From Sphingomonadaceae bacterium (GTDB lineage Bacteria; Pseudomonadota; Alphaproteobacteria; Sphingomonadales; Sphingomonadaceae), in the NCBI GenBank assembly GCA_027533105.1, contig JAPZTW010000002.1, forward strand, positions 434,001 to 498,000: a stretch of DNA of 64,000 nt, given 5' to 3'. The translations under genes were made by a program, and so were the position numbers. Position 1 is the stretch's first letter; every line of letters begins with the position of its first letter. Shown one piece after another: positions 35,674 to 44,755 of the stretch. The notes under the pieces were generated by a model. That model worked only from the letters and a program-made list of their open reading frames with translations. It was not told the DNA's origin and ran no database searches.

Positions 35674-36017
35674 GGCGCGGTTCCTTCACTCGAGTGTTCT
35701 TCAACCATCAGCTCGACGGCTTCGCGCCGTCCGAGCATCGAGGGGCCGGCAATGATTTGGTAGACGCGGCCCGCGATGATCACCCGCATGTCGGGGGTAA
35801 TGCCAGCGAGGTAGCGGATGCGGATCCGGGCCGGACGGCGCGCAATCTGAATCTGTTCGGCCATGCGCTCGGCGCGCGATGGCAGGATGTCCTTCACCTC
35901 GGCCCAGACGCAGCCAAATTCGGCCCAATTGACCACTTCGGTCCCGTATTGGGGATCACGTATGATAGTCTTGCGCTCGATCCGGATCCGGACGCTGAGC
36001 TTTGAGGCTAGATCCAT
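35670..36017 (-). CDS. Head-closure/head-tail adaptor protein (SPP1 gp16-like)
   Basis: 115 residues: SVRIRIERKTIIRDPQYGTEV, VNWAEFGCVWAEVKDILPSRAERM, RIRYLAGITPDMRVIIAGRVYQI. This is the head-tail adaptor (Hc1) fold that closes the capsid after packaging. Starts at ATG 36017, overlapping the connector gene by 10 bases. Confidence 0.85.
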   Translation of the reverse strand: MDLASKLSVRIRIERKTIIRDPQYGTEVVNWAEFGCVWAEVKDILPSRAERMAEQIQIARRPARIRIRYLAGITPDMRVIIAGRVYQIIAGPSMLGRREAVELMVEEHSSEGTAP

Positions 36018-36550
36018 CGCGATTGCAGCTGGGCGACCAGCGTATCGAAGGCGAGACAGGCAGCACCTTCACGGTTTTCAAACAGAGATGCGGTTTTGAC
36101 GAGAATGGCGGCCCTTGCGATCGCTAGCTCGGGGTCATTCTCTGCGAACCCGGCCGACAGGGTAACCCGGATCATACCATCAGGCCCAAGCTCGGGCCAT
36201 GACTTGCCCGATGCTGGCCGAATGCGGGTGAACCCATGCCGCTTGCGCGCAACGTAGTTGCCCTGGTGCAGGATGGCGGTAGCACCATTGGCCGCCGTGT
36301 AGCGGATCTCAGCAACCACGCAGGGCCTGACCGGCACCGTGATTTCCTGGCTCCAGCTTTCCAGCTGCAGTTCGAGGGTCTGTTCGCAGAGTTTAAGGCC
36401 GGTCTGCTGCTCAAGTTCAGCCTGCGCCGCATCGAGCTTGGCCCCGAGCAGCAGATCCTCGTCGTGCCCATCAAGGCGCAGCTGCTGGCGTGCTTCCTCG
36501 AGCGTCACGGCGCGATCCTGAGGCGATTCTACCGTGACGATCTCGGACAT
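36008..36550 (-). CDS. Head-tail connector (HK97 gp6-like)
   Basis: 180 residues: VTLEEARQQLRLDGHDEDLLL, AAQAELEQQTGLKLCEQTLELQL, FTRIRPASGKSWPELGPDGMIRVTLSAGF. The initial helical arm is typical of gp6-like connectors that form a ring beneath the portal. Follows the small Ala/Glu-rich protein by one base of overlap. Confidence 0.85.
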   Translation of the reverse strand: MSEIVTVESPQDRAVTLEEARQQLRLDGHDEDLLLGAKLDAAQAELEQQTGLKLCEQTLELQLESWSQEITVPVRPCVVAEIRYTAANGATAILHQGNYVARKRHGFTRIRPASGKSWPELGPDGMIRVTLSAGFAENDPELAIARAAILVKTASLFENREGAACLAFDTLVAQLQSRWI

Positions 36551-36822
36551 CAGGCTGCTTTCGTGCGGACGCTAGCGCCGGCCTTGTTGGCAATCGGCGT
36601 CTGATCTGCGTCTTCCTCTGCCTGTGAGGGTTCTACCGGCTGCGCTTCCGCCTTCGCGGCGGGTTCCGCCTTCGCAGCAACCGCGGCATCGACCTCAATG
36701 GCCAGGCCGCGCTCGATCAGGCTGCGCCCTGCCTGGTCATCAACCTCGAAGGTCTGGCCGGTGGTGATGTTCTCCGAGCTCACCGAGCTCACATGAATGG
36801 TATCGAGTGCCTGAAGGATCAT
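36550..36822 (-). CDS. Small structural-operon protein, Ala/Glu/Lys-rich tail
   Basis: 90 residues. The first 45 form a compact start (LDTIHVSSVSSENITTGQTF, IERGLAIEVD), followed by a low-complexity tail AVAAKAEPAAKAEAQPVEPS. Similar short proteins lie between capsid and connector genes in many phages and may help head maturation or DNA entry, but I cannot name a family. Confidence 0.65.
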   Translation of the reverse strand: MILQALDTIHVSSVSSENITTGQTFEVDDQAGRSLIERGLAIEVDAAVAAKAEPAAKAEAQPVEPSQAEEDADQTPIANKAGASVRTKAA

Positions 36823-36882
36823 GGCTGTCTCCTGGATAATGGAAAAGGAGGACTGGCCATCAGACCAGCCCTCCTAAGCTCA

Positions 36883-38214
36883 TCAGACCTTGGTGGCCGC
36901 CGTCGCAGCCGCCGCGAAGTCGCCCTTCACGAAGGCCTCCGGGCGGTAGACTGCGAGTGCGAGACGCTCTTCGGCCAGCACCGTCACCAGGTTCTTGCGG
37001 AAGTTCTGATCGTCCTCGGTCGAGATTTCGACCACCGCGTCCATCCGATCAAAGATCTGCGCGCCCAGCTGGAAGGCGCCGGTCAGGAACTTGCCCGTGG
37101 CCATCGACTGGGTGGAAACCACTGGCTGCCCCCAAAGCGTCGGGGTGATCGTCCCTTGAGGATTGCCAACGATGAACTGGCCTTGTCCGTCCTTCAGCAG
37201 CTCGATTGCCGCCCAGTCCGCCGGGTGCAGCACCACGCCGGTCGACATCAATTCGGACAAAGCCGTCTGCAGCATGGCCAAGCGCAGCACGTCGATCCGC
37301 GTCACCGTCGCCGGAATGGTGATCGGCGGGGTAAACGCGGTCGCCTGCGTGTAAATGCCGGCAAGATCCGTGCCCGTGCCGCTGCCATTCAAGAGCTGGT
37401 TTTCTTCAACCAGCGCCAGACCATAGCGCAGACGCCCGTCCACATAGGACTGCAGCATCGGCACATCGTCGAGGATCTGGCGGGTGGCCAGAACCCAGTG
37501 TGCGATCGTGGTCACATTGCTGGTGACCACATCGAACTTGATGTCAGACTGCGGCTTGGCGGGGCCAGTGGTTTCCGAAACGGTCGCGGCCGCATTGGTG
37601 AAGCCCGTTTCCTTGACGTACTGCACCGAATTGCTGGCAGTCCGGCCCGGGGTGAGGAGATCGCGCACCGTCATGCGGCGCTGCCCCGGCATAATGACGC
37701 CCGGAATGCGGTCCGGCACGATCATGTCGCCGGCTGAACCATTGGCATCAGTGGTGAGCGAGGAGATGATCGACTTCACCTCAACGCTGGCACGCCCGCG
37801 CACGGTGTTGTTGCCCAGGAATGCACGAATGGCTTCATCGGCCACGACCTGTTCGCCGATGGTCTTGAACGAGGGCGCGCTCTCGTCCGCCACGCGGCGG
37901 GCCATCTTCTGCTCGACCTCGTCGAGGCGGGCCTTGGCTTCATTCAGCGCGGTCAGCGCCTCATCAGCCAGCTGCTTGGTGGCATTGGAGAGGTCTTCAC
38001 CGCGCTGAGCCTTGCCCAGCGCTTCTTCGGCAAGTTCCTTCACCTTGTCGTGCTTGGCATCGAGGTCCGACTTGATCTCGTCGTGCCGGGCATCAAGGCT
38101 GCTACGCAGTTCGCTCTGGCGTGCCTCGAGGCTGGACTTCACTTCACTGAGACGCGCATCGAGCACGCCTTTCACTTCGCCGGCAAGCTGCTCGGCGCTC
38201 TTGGTATCGGTCAT
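36883..38214 (-). CDS. HK97-fold major capsid protein
   Basis: 443 residues. The first 105 are a charged coiled coil (scaffold/delta domain: SEVKSSLEARQSELRSSLD, KELAEEALGKAQRGEDLS), normally removed by the prohead protease encoded next door. The HK97 fold begins near KTIGEQVVADEAIRAFLG and contains SDIKFDVVTSNVTTIAHWVLA, LVEENQLLNGSGTGTDLAGI and VEISTEDDQNFRKNLVTVLAEERLA. Order protease-capsid is standard. About 335 residues remain after delta-domain removal. Confidence 0.95.
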   Translation of the reverse strand: MTDTKSAEQLAGEVKGVLDARLSEVKSSLEARQSELRSSLDARHDEIKSDLDAKHDKVKELAEEALGKAQRGEDLSNATKQLADEALTALNEAKARLDEVEQKMARRVADESAPSFKTIGEQVVADEAIRAFLGNNTVRGRASVEVKSIISSLTTDANGSAGDMIVPDRIPGVIMPGQRRMTVRDLLTPGRTASNSVQYVKETGFTNAAATVSETTGPAKPQSDIKFDVVTSNVTTIAHWVLATRQILDDVPMLQSYVDGRLRYGLALVEENQLLNGSGTGTDLAGIYTQATAFTPPITIPATVTRIDVLRLAMLQTALSELMSTGVVLHPADWAAIELLKDGQGQFIVGNPQGTITPTLWGQPVVSTQSMATGKFLTGAFQLGAQIFDRMDAVVEISTEDDQNFRKNLVTVLAEERLALAVYRPEAFVKGDFAAAATAATKV

Positions 38215-38239
38215 GGGATATTCCTGAACTGGAGTGGGG

Positions 38240-38866
38240 TCAGGCGCCGATTTGCGCCATCAGGGCCGACAGGAAGTCGGAAGGGGTGCTGCCAGACTCA
38301 CTCCGGAACAGCGGTGCCAGGCCTTTGCCCGCGATTGCGGTAGCCTGGCTTTTTGAGAACCCTGCCTCGCGCAGGAAATCCTCAAATTCTGGCAAGGTCG
38401 GAAGTCGGCCATCCTCGACAAGCGATTTCACTGAAGTGATAACCGCGCGCTCGTTCATCGGGATGGTAACAAGGCTGACCTCGTAAAGGGCAAGCTCGAG
38501 CAGTTGGCGGGTCTTGCCGACAATCTGCTCCCGAATGGTCTTGTAGCCGATCGAGAGCCCACCAATCGCGCCGTCGCGCACGAGGTTGTAGGCCTCCTCG
38601 CCTGCTCGGGACGATAGGGAAAGCTGCCCTTTGACGATGAGGCCATCGCGGCTCTCGGCAAAATCAGTCCAGACGCCAGCCGGCCGGGTCTGGTCGTGAT
38701 ACATCAGCATCGGGACCGACTTGCGACCCTTCAAGGAAAGGGCGAGTGCGCCGGGCACAATCACATCGCCGCCGGCATCGACGTTGCCGTAACCGGCAGC
38801 CAGCCCCTCGATCTGGCCGTCTTCGGTGACGGCCTTGGTATCGAGGATGAAGTCGAGATGGTTCAT
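38240..38866 (-). CDS. HK97-family prohead protease
   Basis: 208 residues of the U35/HK97 maturation protease class: GLAAGYGNVDAGGDVIVPGAL, LMYHDQTRPAGVWTDF with the catalytic His, SIGYKTIREQ with the Ser, and ELALYEVSLVTIPMNERAVI. It trims the capsid delta domain. Its ATG overlaps the portal stop (ATGA at 38866). Confidence 0.95.
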   Translation of the reverse strand: MNHLDFILDTKAVTEDGQIEGLAAGYGNVDAGGDVIVPGALALSLKGRKSVPMLMYHDQTRPAGVWTDFAESRDGLIVKGQLSLSSRAGEEAYNLVRDGAIGGLSIGYKTIREQIVGKTRQLLELALYEVSLVTIPMNERAVITSVKSLVEDGRLPTLPEFEDFLREAGFSKSQATAIAGKGLAPLFRSESGSTPSDFLSALMAQIGA

Positions 38867-40113
38867 GGGGAAGCTCCGGGATCTGCAGGCGGCAGCGCTA
38901 GCGGCGCGCCTGATCCAGTCTGGGTGATGGGCACGTTCTGCATCTGCATGCGGGGAACATCGCCGCCTTCGACCGGCGGCAGGTTTTCAAGAGCGCGGAC
39001 CTCGTTGATGGTCATGACGCCGCTCCCCAACATCGACTGATAAAAGGAGGCACGCGCCGCGCTGTCGCCGCGCAGCAGGCCTTCGAGGTTGAACTCAATG
39101 ACGAGCCCCGCCTGCCGATCCGCGGGTGAGAGCAGCTGCTTGGCGAGCGCCTGTTCGATACGTTTGAGGCGCCGGCGCAGCGTGAACTTCTGGAACCCCA
39201 GCGTCTGCTGTTCGAGCCCGGTGCCCCAGCTGGTGGTCTTCTCGGTGTGGCCGACCATGAAGGGCGGCACGCCGAAGAAGCGGCAGACCTCCTCGACCGA
39301 AAATGCTCGACTCTGCAGCATCTGGGCATCTTCCGGGCTGATCGAGAGCTGGACCCAGTCCATGCCGCGATCAAGCAGCATCGGCCGCCCAGCATTGATC
39401 GCGCCTGCAAACTTCTCCTGCAGCAGTTCCTCGGCCTGCTTGCGCTGGTCGAGGGTCAGGCTGTCGGCGGTCTTGAGAAGGCCCGACGGCCGCACCCCGT
39501 TGCGGAAGGTGTCGCCTGAGGCCCGTTCGATGGCCTGCGCCAATCCGAAGGTCTGGCGGCCAAAACTCAAAGTTGACAAACCTCCTAAGGGATTACCGCC
39601 AAACCCTCGAATGTGCAGCATATTATCTTGCGAGACGACACTGTTAATGCCGCCATCCGACCACTCGTATTCAAGGCTGCCGTCGCGCAGACGGCGGACC
39701 GTCATGAGCTCGGGCGCGATCGGAACGCTGAGCGCTACCACCCGGCCATTGCTGCCCCGGATGATCTCGGCATAGGCATTGCCGCTCAGTTCAATCGAGG
39801 CGCAGATGAACTCCCAGAAGTCGACCGCGGTTTGGTCGGCGTTCGGGCTGTCGTGCAGGATCCGGTAAAGCGGGTGGTCGGTGGCGACTGTCCGTGCGCC
39901 GCCCCTGGTCCGGTAGACCATGAGCGGGAGCGAGGCGATCGTACCGGCGAGCAAGTTTACGCAGGCCCAGGCCGAGGCGAGCCCCAGCACGGAACTGGTC
40001 GAAACTACCTCGCCGGTCGTGGTCGTGCGGCTGCCCACTGCCTGTACCAACCGTGGGTCTGTGAGGCCGATCGAGCGCGCGATGTAGCCGAGCGCCTTCT
40101 GAACGAGGTTCAT
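38863..40113 (-). CDS. Portal protein
   Basis: 416 residues of the HK97 portal family: ASAWACVNLLAGTIASLPL, YRILHDSPNADQTAVDFWEF, LSGNAYAEIIRGSNG and VEEVCRFFGVPPFMVGHTEKTTSWGTGLEQQ. The dodecameric ring through which DNA enters. A Pro/Gly-rich C-terminal tail. Overlaps protease and terminase genes by four bases. Confidence 0.95.
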   Translation of the reverse strand: MNLVQKALGYIARSIGLTDPRLVQAVGSRTTTTGEVVSTSSVLGLASAWACVNLLAGTIASLPLMVYRTRGGARTVATDHPLYRILHDSPNADQTAVDFWEFICASIELSGNAYAEIIRGSNGRVVALSVPIAPELMTVRRLRDGSLEYEWSDGGINSVVSQDNMLHIRGFGGNPLGGLSTLSFGRQTFGLAQAIERASGDTFRNGVRPSGLLKTADSLTLDQRKQAEELLQEKFAGAINAGRPMLLDRGMDWVQLSISPEDAQMLQSRAFSVEEVCRFFGVPPFMVGHTEKTTSWGTGLEQQTLGFQKFTLRRRLKRIEQALAKQLLSPADRQAGLVIEFNLEGLLRGDSAARASFYQSMLGSGVMTINEVRALENLPPVEGGDVPRMQMQNVPITQTGSGAPLALPPADPGASP

Positions 40114-41930
40114 GTGAGGCTCTTCAGCCAGTCATCGATGGAGCCGGAGGTGTCGCCTGCCATCGCTGCCCCCACTGCCATGCACAGCGCGACCGCTGCG
40201 TCGATCTTGTTGATGGCCCGCTGTTTGGAGAGCCATTTGTTGTCCCAGCGGTCGGTCTCGGTGACCGCCGACATCATTGCCGAGATGAGGACCGGATTGC
40301 GTTTGAGCCGGATGCGGCCCTCGAGGATCAGTTCTTCCAGGTGCCGGAGCGAACCCGGCATCCAGAGCCCTTCGGTCATCTCGCCCGTGGGCTTGGCCCT
40401 CTTGGTGCCGCCCTGCGGGTGCTCGACAAAGGCGAGGTCGAGGCCGAGTTCGGCAACTTCCTCTTCAAAGCGCCGGAAGGCGTAACGGTCGTAGGCGACT
40501 GCCTCGACCCGGTAGTCCGAGGCCATCTCAGCCAAAGCCTGCGCCACATGGCGAAAGCTGATGTTCTCGCCGGCCGGTGCATTCAAAAACCCATCAGCGA
40601 CCCAGAGGTCGTAGGGCTGCTTGTCCCGCAAGACCCGCGCCGACAGCGTATCGCCGGGCGTCCAGACTTCGACCCAGGCATCAAAACAGGGTTTGCCATC
40701 CTTCTCGCCATTGCGCTGAACAGCGGCCAGCGCAGTCAAATCCCGGTTCTGGCTGAGGTCGAGCCCGAGCCAGACGGCCCCGCCAGCCTTGGGTTCGAGC
40801 TCCGCCAGCAGCGGCTCGAGGGTCGAGCGCGCCATCCAGGCAGTCTCGGCATCGGTCCACACGCAGAAGTGCAGCCGCAGGATGCCGTTCAATTGCCCCG
40901 GGATGGCTTTGGCCTGGGCGACCACCTCCGAGAGGTATTGCTCCGTGATCGTGACGCCGAGCAGCGGGTTCGCCTTGATCCAGCAGCTGGGGTCGGTCAG
41001 CGGGTCGTCGCCCTCATCAAGCCCGCAAACATAGCTGAACGTGGTGTCGTCAATGACCTGTCCCAAAAAGGTCGGGTCAGTCACCGCATCGGGATTGCCA
41101 GCCGCCACCCGGATGGCGTGTTCGTGCTCCTCCCATGCAACCGAATTGCGGTCAGATCCCGAGTTGGTGATCATGAACAGCAGTGGATCACGGCGAAACT
41201 TGAAGCCGCGCTCCAGCATCTCGATAATCGAGCGGTCGGGCAGCTCGTGGACCTCGTCCGCCAGCACGAAGTAAGGCCGCGGGCCCGAACCGGTCTTGCC
41301 GGTATCGCGCGACACTGGGCGGAAGAAACTGCCACTCGAGAGATGCGCGATGTTGAACTCGCGCCCCGGACCGCCGGAGAACTCAAGCCGCCGTGCCAGC
41401 GCCGGCGATTGCCGCACCATGCGCACCGCGTCGCGGAACAGGATGTTGGCCTGCTCCTTCTTGGCCGCGGCCGCATAGATCTGGGCGCCCGCTTCCTGGC
41501 AGGCGGTCATTCCGTAAATGCCGATGCCGCCAGCAACCGGTGACTTCCCGTTGCCTTTGCCCTGTTCGATATAGGCGCGGCGGAACCGGCGGCGGCCGTC
41601 CTTGCGCTTCCAGCCGAACAACGAGCCGACGATGAAGGCCTGGCTGGGCTGCAGTTCGAAGGGCTCACCCTCGAACTGGCCTTCGGAAAGCTTCAGTACC
41701 TCCTCGAAAAAGGCAAAGGCATGATTGGCAGCATCCTGGTCGAACCAGATGCCGTCCTTGCGCTTCAGATCCGCAATGTGCCGTTTGCAGGCATTGCGGA
41801 CATGCGGTCCGGCCACGATCTCGCCCGCGACCACCGCAGTCGCATAAGCTAACGTCCGGTCAGGCGAAGAAGCGGTCGGCGGGGTCCGTGCCTTCTTCTG
41901 GCGGCTGGGCCGCGATCCTGCTCCTGGCAC
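40110..41930 (-). CDS. terL: Terminase large subunit
   Basis: 606 residues from GTG 41930. ATPase Walker A is YIEQGKGNGKS (about 120-130) and Walker B FVLADEVHEL (about 226); the nuclease half follows with WLGLDLSQNRDLTALAAV and the AVALCMAVGAAMA end. It cuts and pumps phage DNA into proheads. The start is uncertain because the frame overlaps the small-subunit gene by 71 bases; the family-typical part begins near PDRTLAYATAVVAGE. Four-base overlap with the portal gene. Confidence 0.93.
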   Translation of the reverse strand: MPGAGSRPSRQKKARTPPTASSPDRTLAYATAVVAGEIVAGPHVRNACKRHIADLKRKDGIWFDQDAANHAFAFFEEVLKLSEGQFEGEPFELQPSQAFIVGSLFGWKRKDGRRRFRRAYIEQGKGNGKSPVAGGIGIYGMTACQEAGAQIYAAAAKKEQANILFRDAVRMVRQSPALARRLEFSGGPGREFNIAHLSSGSFFRPVSRDTGKTGSGPRPYFVLADEVHELPDRSIIEMLERGFKFRRDPLLFMITNSGSDRNSVAWEEHEHAIRVAAGNPDAVTDPTFLGQVIDDTTFSYVCGLDEGDDPLTDPSCWIKANPLLGVTITEQYLSEVVAQAKAIPGQLNGILRLHFCVWTDAETAWMARSTLEPLLAELEPKAGGAVWLGLDLSQNRDLTALAAVQRNGEKDGKPCFDAWVEVWTPGDTLSARVLRDKQPYDLWVADGFLNAPAGENISFRHVAQALAEMASDYRVEAVAYDRYAFRRFEEEVAELGLDLAFVEHPQGGTKRAKPTGEMTEGLWMPGSLRHLEELILEGRIRLKRNPVLISAMMSAVTETDRWDNKWLSKQRAINKIDAAVALCMAVGAAMAGDTSGSIDDWLKSLT

Positions 41931-42363
41931 TCGGCGTCATCCCGAATTCTGCGGCGTAACGCATCATGTCCGCCGCCGCCTTGTTGGCAGTGCCTACCAG
42001 CGGGTTCTGGACCGCGTTGCCGTTCGATGTCTTGATCATGCCGTTCGATGTCTTGATCATGAGGCCGCCGGTCAGCTGGTCCTTCTCGGCCATCTTGGCG
42101 ATCGCGCGTTCTGCCTGGACCCAGCGGCCATAAGCCATGGCGTAAGCCGCAAGGGCCGCCCGATCGATCTCGGAGAGGATCCCGAGATTATAGAGCTCGG
42201 TTGCAACCCGGTTCCATTCCTCAACCGCATCAGCGGTCAGATGGTGGGGAGGAGCCGGAATAGCCGCCTTGGTCTTGGCTTCCTTGCGATTGACCTGCCG
42301 TTTGCCGGGGTTGGAGGTCACAAGCTTTAGCTGCGTGGGCTTCGGCTTTCTGCCGGTAATCAT
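41860..42363 (-). CDS. terS: Terminase small subunit, P27 family
   Basis: 167 residues: GRKPKPTQLKLVTSNPGKRQ and LTADAVEEWNRVATELYNLGILSEIDRAALAAYA are P27-type terminase small-subunit motifs that bind the phage packaging site. Between residues 100 and 116 the heptapeptide MIKTSNG is present twice in a row because of a 21-bp tandem duplication; the frame is preserved. ATG 42363 overlaps the stop of the methyltransferase gene. Confidence 0.9.
   Translation of the reverse strand: MITGRKPKPTQLKLVTSNPGKRQVNRKEAKTKAAIPAPPHHLTADAVEEWNRVATELYNLGILSEIDRAALAAYAMAYGRWVQAERAIAKMAEKDQLTGGLMIKTSNGMIKTSNGNAVQNPLVGTANKAAADMMRYAAEFGMTPSARSRIAAQPPEEGTDPADRFFA
42020..42061 (-). repeat. 21-bp perfect tandem duplication in terS
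   Basis: CCGTTCGATGTCTTGATCAT followed by G occurs twice head to tail (42020-42040, 42041-42061). It adds seven residues to the small subunit without breaking the frame. Probably a recent slippage event. Confidence 0.9.
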
Positions 42364-43613
42364 GCAGCCTCAGCTATTCTCCCGCCTGCAATCTCTTCAA
42401 AGGTCCGGCCGTCACCCTCGAGGGTCGCGGCCTTGCCGGTAAAATCTTGCCAGCGCTTCACGGCGACATCGATGTAAGCGGGATTGAGCTCGATGGCGTG
42501 GACGGCGCGGCCGGTCATTTCACCGGCAATGATAGTGGTGCCTGAGCCAGAGAACGGTTCGTAGACCGCCTGACCCGGACTGGAATTGTTCTCGATCGGG
42601 CGCTTCATACACTCGACCGGTTTCTGGGCGCCATGACCCGTCTCGTTCTTCTTTGGCTTGGCGATGTGCCAGACGGTGGTCTGCTTGCGGTCACCGGCCC
42701 AGTGGCCTTTTGCGCCCTTCTTGACCGCATACCAGCAGGGCTCATGTTCCCAGTGATAGTCGCCGCGCGACAACACGAGCTGGCCCTTGTCCCAGATGAT
42801 CTGGGAGCGGAGCAGAAGGTCGCAGGCAGCCAGGCTGTCGCCCACTACACCGGCATAGAGTCCAGCATGCCAGACATAGGCGACGTCTCCCGGAAACAGC
42901 GCCCAGGCTTCTCGCCAGTCGGCCTTGTCGTCGTTCAGCACCTTGCCCTTGGCAGTGCCTGAAGCGGCAACGCCGGCCTTTTCGCGCCAGGCCGGATCAT
43001 ATTCCACGCCGTAGGGCGGATCGGTGACCATCAGGTGGGGTGAGACCCCGTTCAGCGCCTTGGCGACGGTGTCGGCATCGGTGCTGTCGCCGCAGACCAG
43101 CCGGTGCTTGCCGAGCAGCCAGACATCCCCGTGCTTTGCGATGGGGTCGGTGGGCGCTTCGGGGATCTCGTCGGGGTCGGTGTTACCTTCGGTTTTTTCT
43201 GCCAGCAGCTTGGCCAGTTCGTCGTCCGAGAAGCCGGTCAGCATCAGGTCGAAATCGAAGCCCTGCAGATCGCCCAGTTCGACGGCCAGCAGCTCGAGGT
43301 CCCAGCCGGCGTTCAGCGCCAGCTTGTTGTCGGCGATGACGTAGGCCTTCTTCTGGGCCTCGCTCCAGCCCTTTGCGACCATAGTCGGGATCTGAGTCAG
43401 GCCCAGCTTGCGCGCCGCCAGCAGACGGCCATGGCCAGCGATCAGGCCGCCGTCTTCATCTACGAGGATCGGGTTGGTCCAGCCCCATTCGCGGATCGAG
43501 GCCGCGATCTGGGCGATCTGTTCGTCCGAGTGCGTGCGGGAATTGCGCGCATAAGGGGTGATCTTCTCTATCGGCCAGAGCTCGCTGCTCTGGGCCGGCC
43601 AGTCCTGATCCAT
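42360..43613 (-). CDS. ParB-domain DNA methyltransferase fusion
   Basis: 417 residues. N-terminal ParB/sulfiredoxin-like domain (about 10-100; ARNSRTHSDEQIAQIAASI, LIAGHGRLLAARKLG). C-terminal N4/N6-adenine-cytosine methyltransferase with motif IV DPPYG (198-202) before motif I FSGSG (354-358), i.e. beta-class order. KPVECMKRPI and HAIELNPAYIDVAVKRW complete the fold. Such fusions are common next to phage terminase genes and probably protect the phage DNA from host restriction. It starts at ATG 43613 and overlaps terS by four bases. Confidence 0.9.
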   Translation of the reverse strand: MDQDWPAQSSELWPIEKITPYARNSRTHSDEQIAQIAASIREWGWTNPILVDEDGGLIAGHGRLLAARKLGLTQIPTMVAKGWSEAQKKAYVIADNKLALNAGWDLELLAVELGDLQGFDFDLMLTGFSDDELAKLLAEKTEGNTDPDEIPEAPTDPIAKHGDVWLLGKHRLVCGDSTDADTVAKALNGVSPHLMVTDPPYGVEYDPAWREKAGVAASGTAKGKVLNDDKADWREAWALFPGDVAYVWHAGLYAGVVGDSLAACDLLLRSQIIWDKGQLVLSRGDYHWEHEPCWYAVKKGAKGHWAGDRKQTTVWHIAKPKKNETGHGAQKPVECMKRPIENNSSPGQAVYEPFSGSGTTIIAGEMTGRAVHAIELNPAYIDVAVKRWQDFTGKAATLEGDGRTFEEIAGGRIAEAA

Positions 43614-43718
43614 AGATGTCCTTGAAGAGGGATTGGTCGCGGCAGCTCAATGGCTCACGGCAATGATTTGAAGGTCAGTAAATTCTACGGGCGGCTTTGA
43701 ATTATGCCGGGCCCGCCA

Positions 43719-44183
43719 CTAGGCCAGACCGTCGTTGGTCAAAGTTACCTGCCAGTATTGGGTTACACCACCAACGGTGCCGCTAACTGTCCAGGTCGAC
43801 TCGCGAACGGTGTAGCCATTGTTGGCCAATGAAAATGTGATCGAAGTTGCCGAGCCGCCCGACGCGACGCTGGCCGCTCCGTAAGTTCCGCTCCGCGAAT
43901 GGACCCACACCGCTGCCTGACTACAGAAAATGGTAACTTGTGCAGCGCCGCCACCGGACCGCCAGTCTGACAAGTAGACAGGAGAGGCACTGCTTGCTCC
44001 GCCTACAGGCGAAAACGTAACCGATGATTTCCCGTAAAGCTGTGATAGCGAAATCGCCCCGGTTGCGACGCCCGCCAAATTACGAACCGCTGTCTCACCC
44101 AGAGAAATGGCACTGCCAGCTGCGCGGCCGATCTCAGCGGCCACGGCGCTGAGTGAGATCGCTCCGGTGGTCGGTAGCGGCAT
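43719..44183 (-). CDS. Phage structural or decoration protein, unknown
   Basis: 154 residues with two copies of an element GAISLSxxxxEIG/GAISLSQLYGK in the first 55, a repeat also seen at the N-terminus of phage virion proteins, then a Ser/Gly-rich beta domain (VYLSDWRSGGGAAQVTIFCS, TSITFSLANNGYTVRESTW). ATG 44183. It is the first structural-type gene ahead of the methyltransferase in the late operon, so it may be a minor virion or fibre component. Confidence 0.6.
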   Translation of the reverse strand: MPLPTTGAISLSAVAAEIGRAAGSAISLGETAVRNLAGVATGAISLSQLYGKSSVTFSPVGGASSASPVYLSDWRSGGGAAQVTIFCSQAAVWVHSRSGTYGAASVASGGSATSITFSLANNGYTVRESTWTVSGTVGGVTQYWQVTLTNDGLA

Positions 44184-44206
44184 ACATGCTCATCCTTGGA
44201 AAAGAC

Positions 44207-44569
44207 CTAGGCAGCTTGTGCCTTCAGGCTGAAGCAGAGAACGAAGCCCTTCAGGTAGGGCAGCCCCTTGGGCATCGCGATCTCGCGTGCGGTTTCCCGG
44301 TCGATGGTCCATCCCATCCAGCGGGTTATCGCCGATTCAATAGCCACTCTTAAATCCAGCCCCGCATGGACGCCGTTGTGGACGTCATCTGCGAAGTGGC
44401 GACCATGGCGACTATCGAGAAAATCCCGAACACCTTCGGGTGTGCCATCAGTTGCTGCCAGCACCGCCGGGAAGGCAATCCCCCAGGCTGCCTCCGCATC
44501 CGCGAAGGTGCCGCATGTGCCATAAAAGCCCCAGGCTTCGTTGGCGGTTGGCAAGGTCGAGTTAGTCAT
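44207..44569 (-). CDS. Phage protein of unknown function
   Basis: 120 residues from ATG 44569 (GGAG 8 bases upstream); an earlier ATG 44575 lies too close to the same site. It is soluble with several conserved-looking stretches: WGFYGTCGTFADAEAAWG, GVRDFLDSRHGRHFADDV, ITRWMGWTIDRETAREIAMP. I do not recognise the family. Late operon between the HNH nuclease and the repeat protein. Confidence 0.6.
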   Translation of the reverse strand: MTNSTLPTANEAWGFYGTCGTFADAEAAWGIAFPAVLAATDGTPEGVRDFLDSRHGRHFADDVHNGVHAGLDLRVAIESAITRWMGWTIDRETAREIAMPKGLPYLKGFVLCFSLKAQAA

Positions 44570-44755
44570 TTGCATCGCTCCGTTTTCATGAAGCGACTAC
44601 CGCTCTTATCGCGGCGACTATCCACTCAATTCGACGGAAATCTGGGACTTTCTGCTATTTGACCCCCGGTCCGAGTTTCGCGGTTGCGTGAAGTTTGGAC
44701 CAAGCGCGGTTTCCCCCGCCAAAGGCCCAGACTTTCGAACGCCCCCCCGGCCTGG

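Noticed and set aside
36793..37737. 314-codon open frame opposite the capsid gene
   Set aside because: Shadow of the major capsid gene, with unlikely His/Arg composition.
41860..43613. Terminase region with repeats read as a CRISPR-like array
   Set aside because: Only one 21-bp tandem pair, inside a gene and in frame; no spacers.
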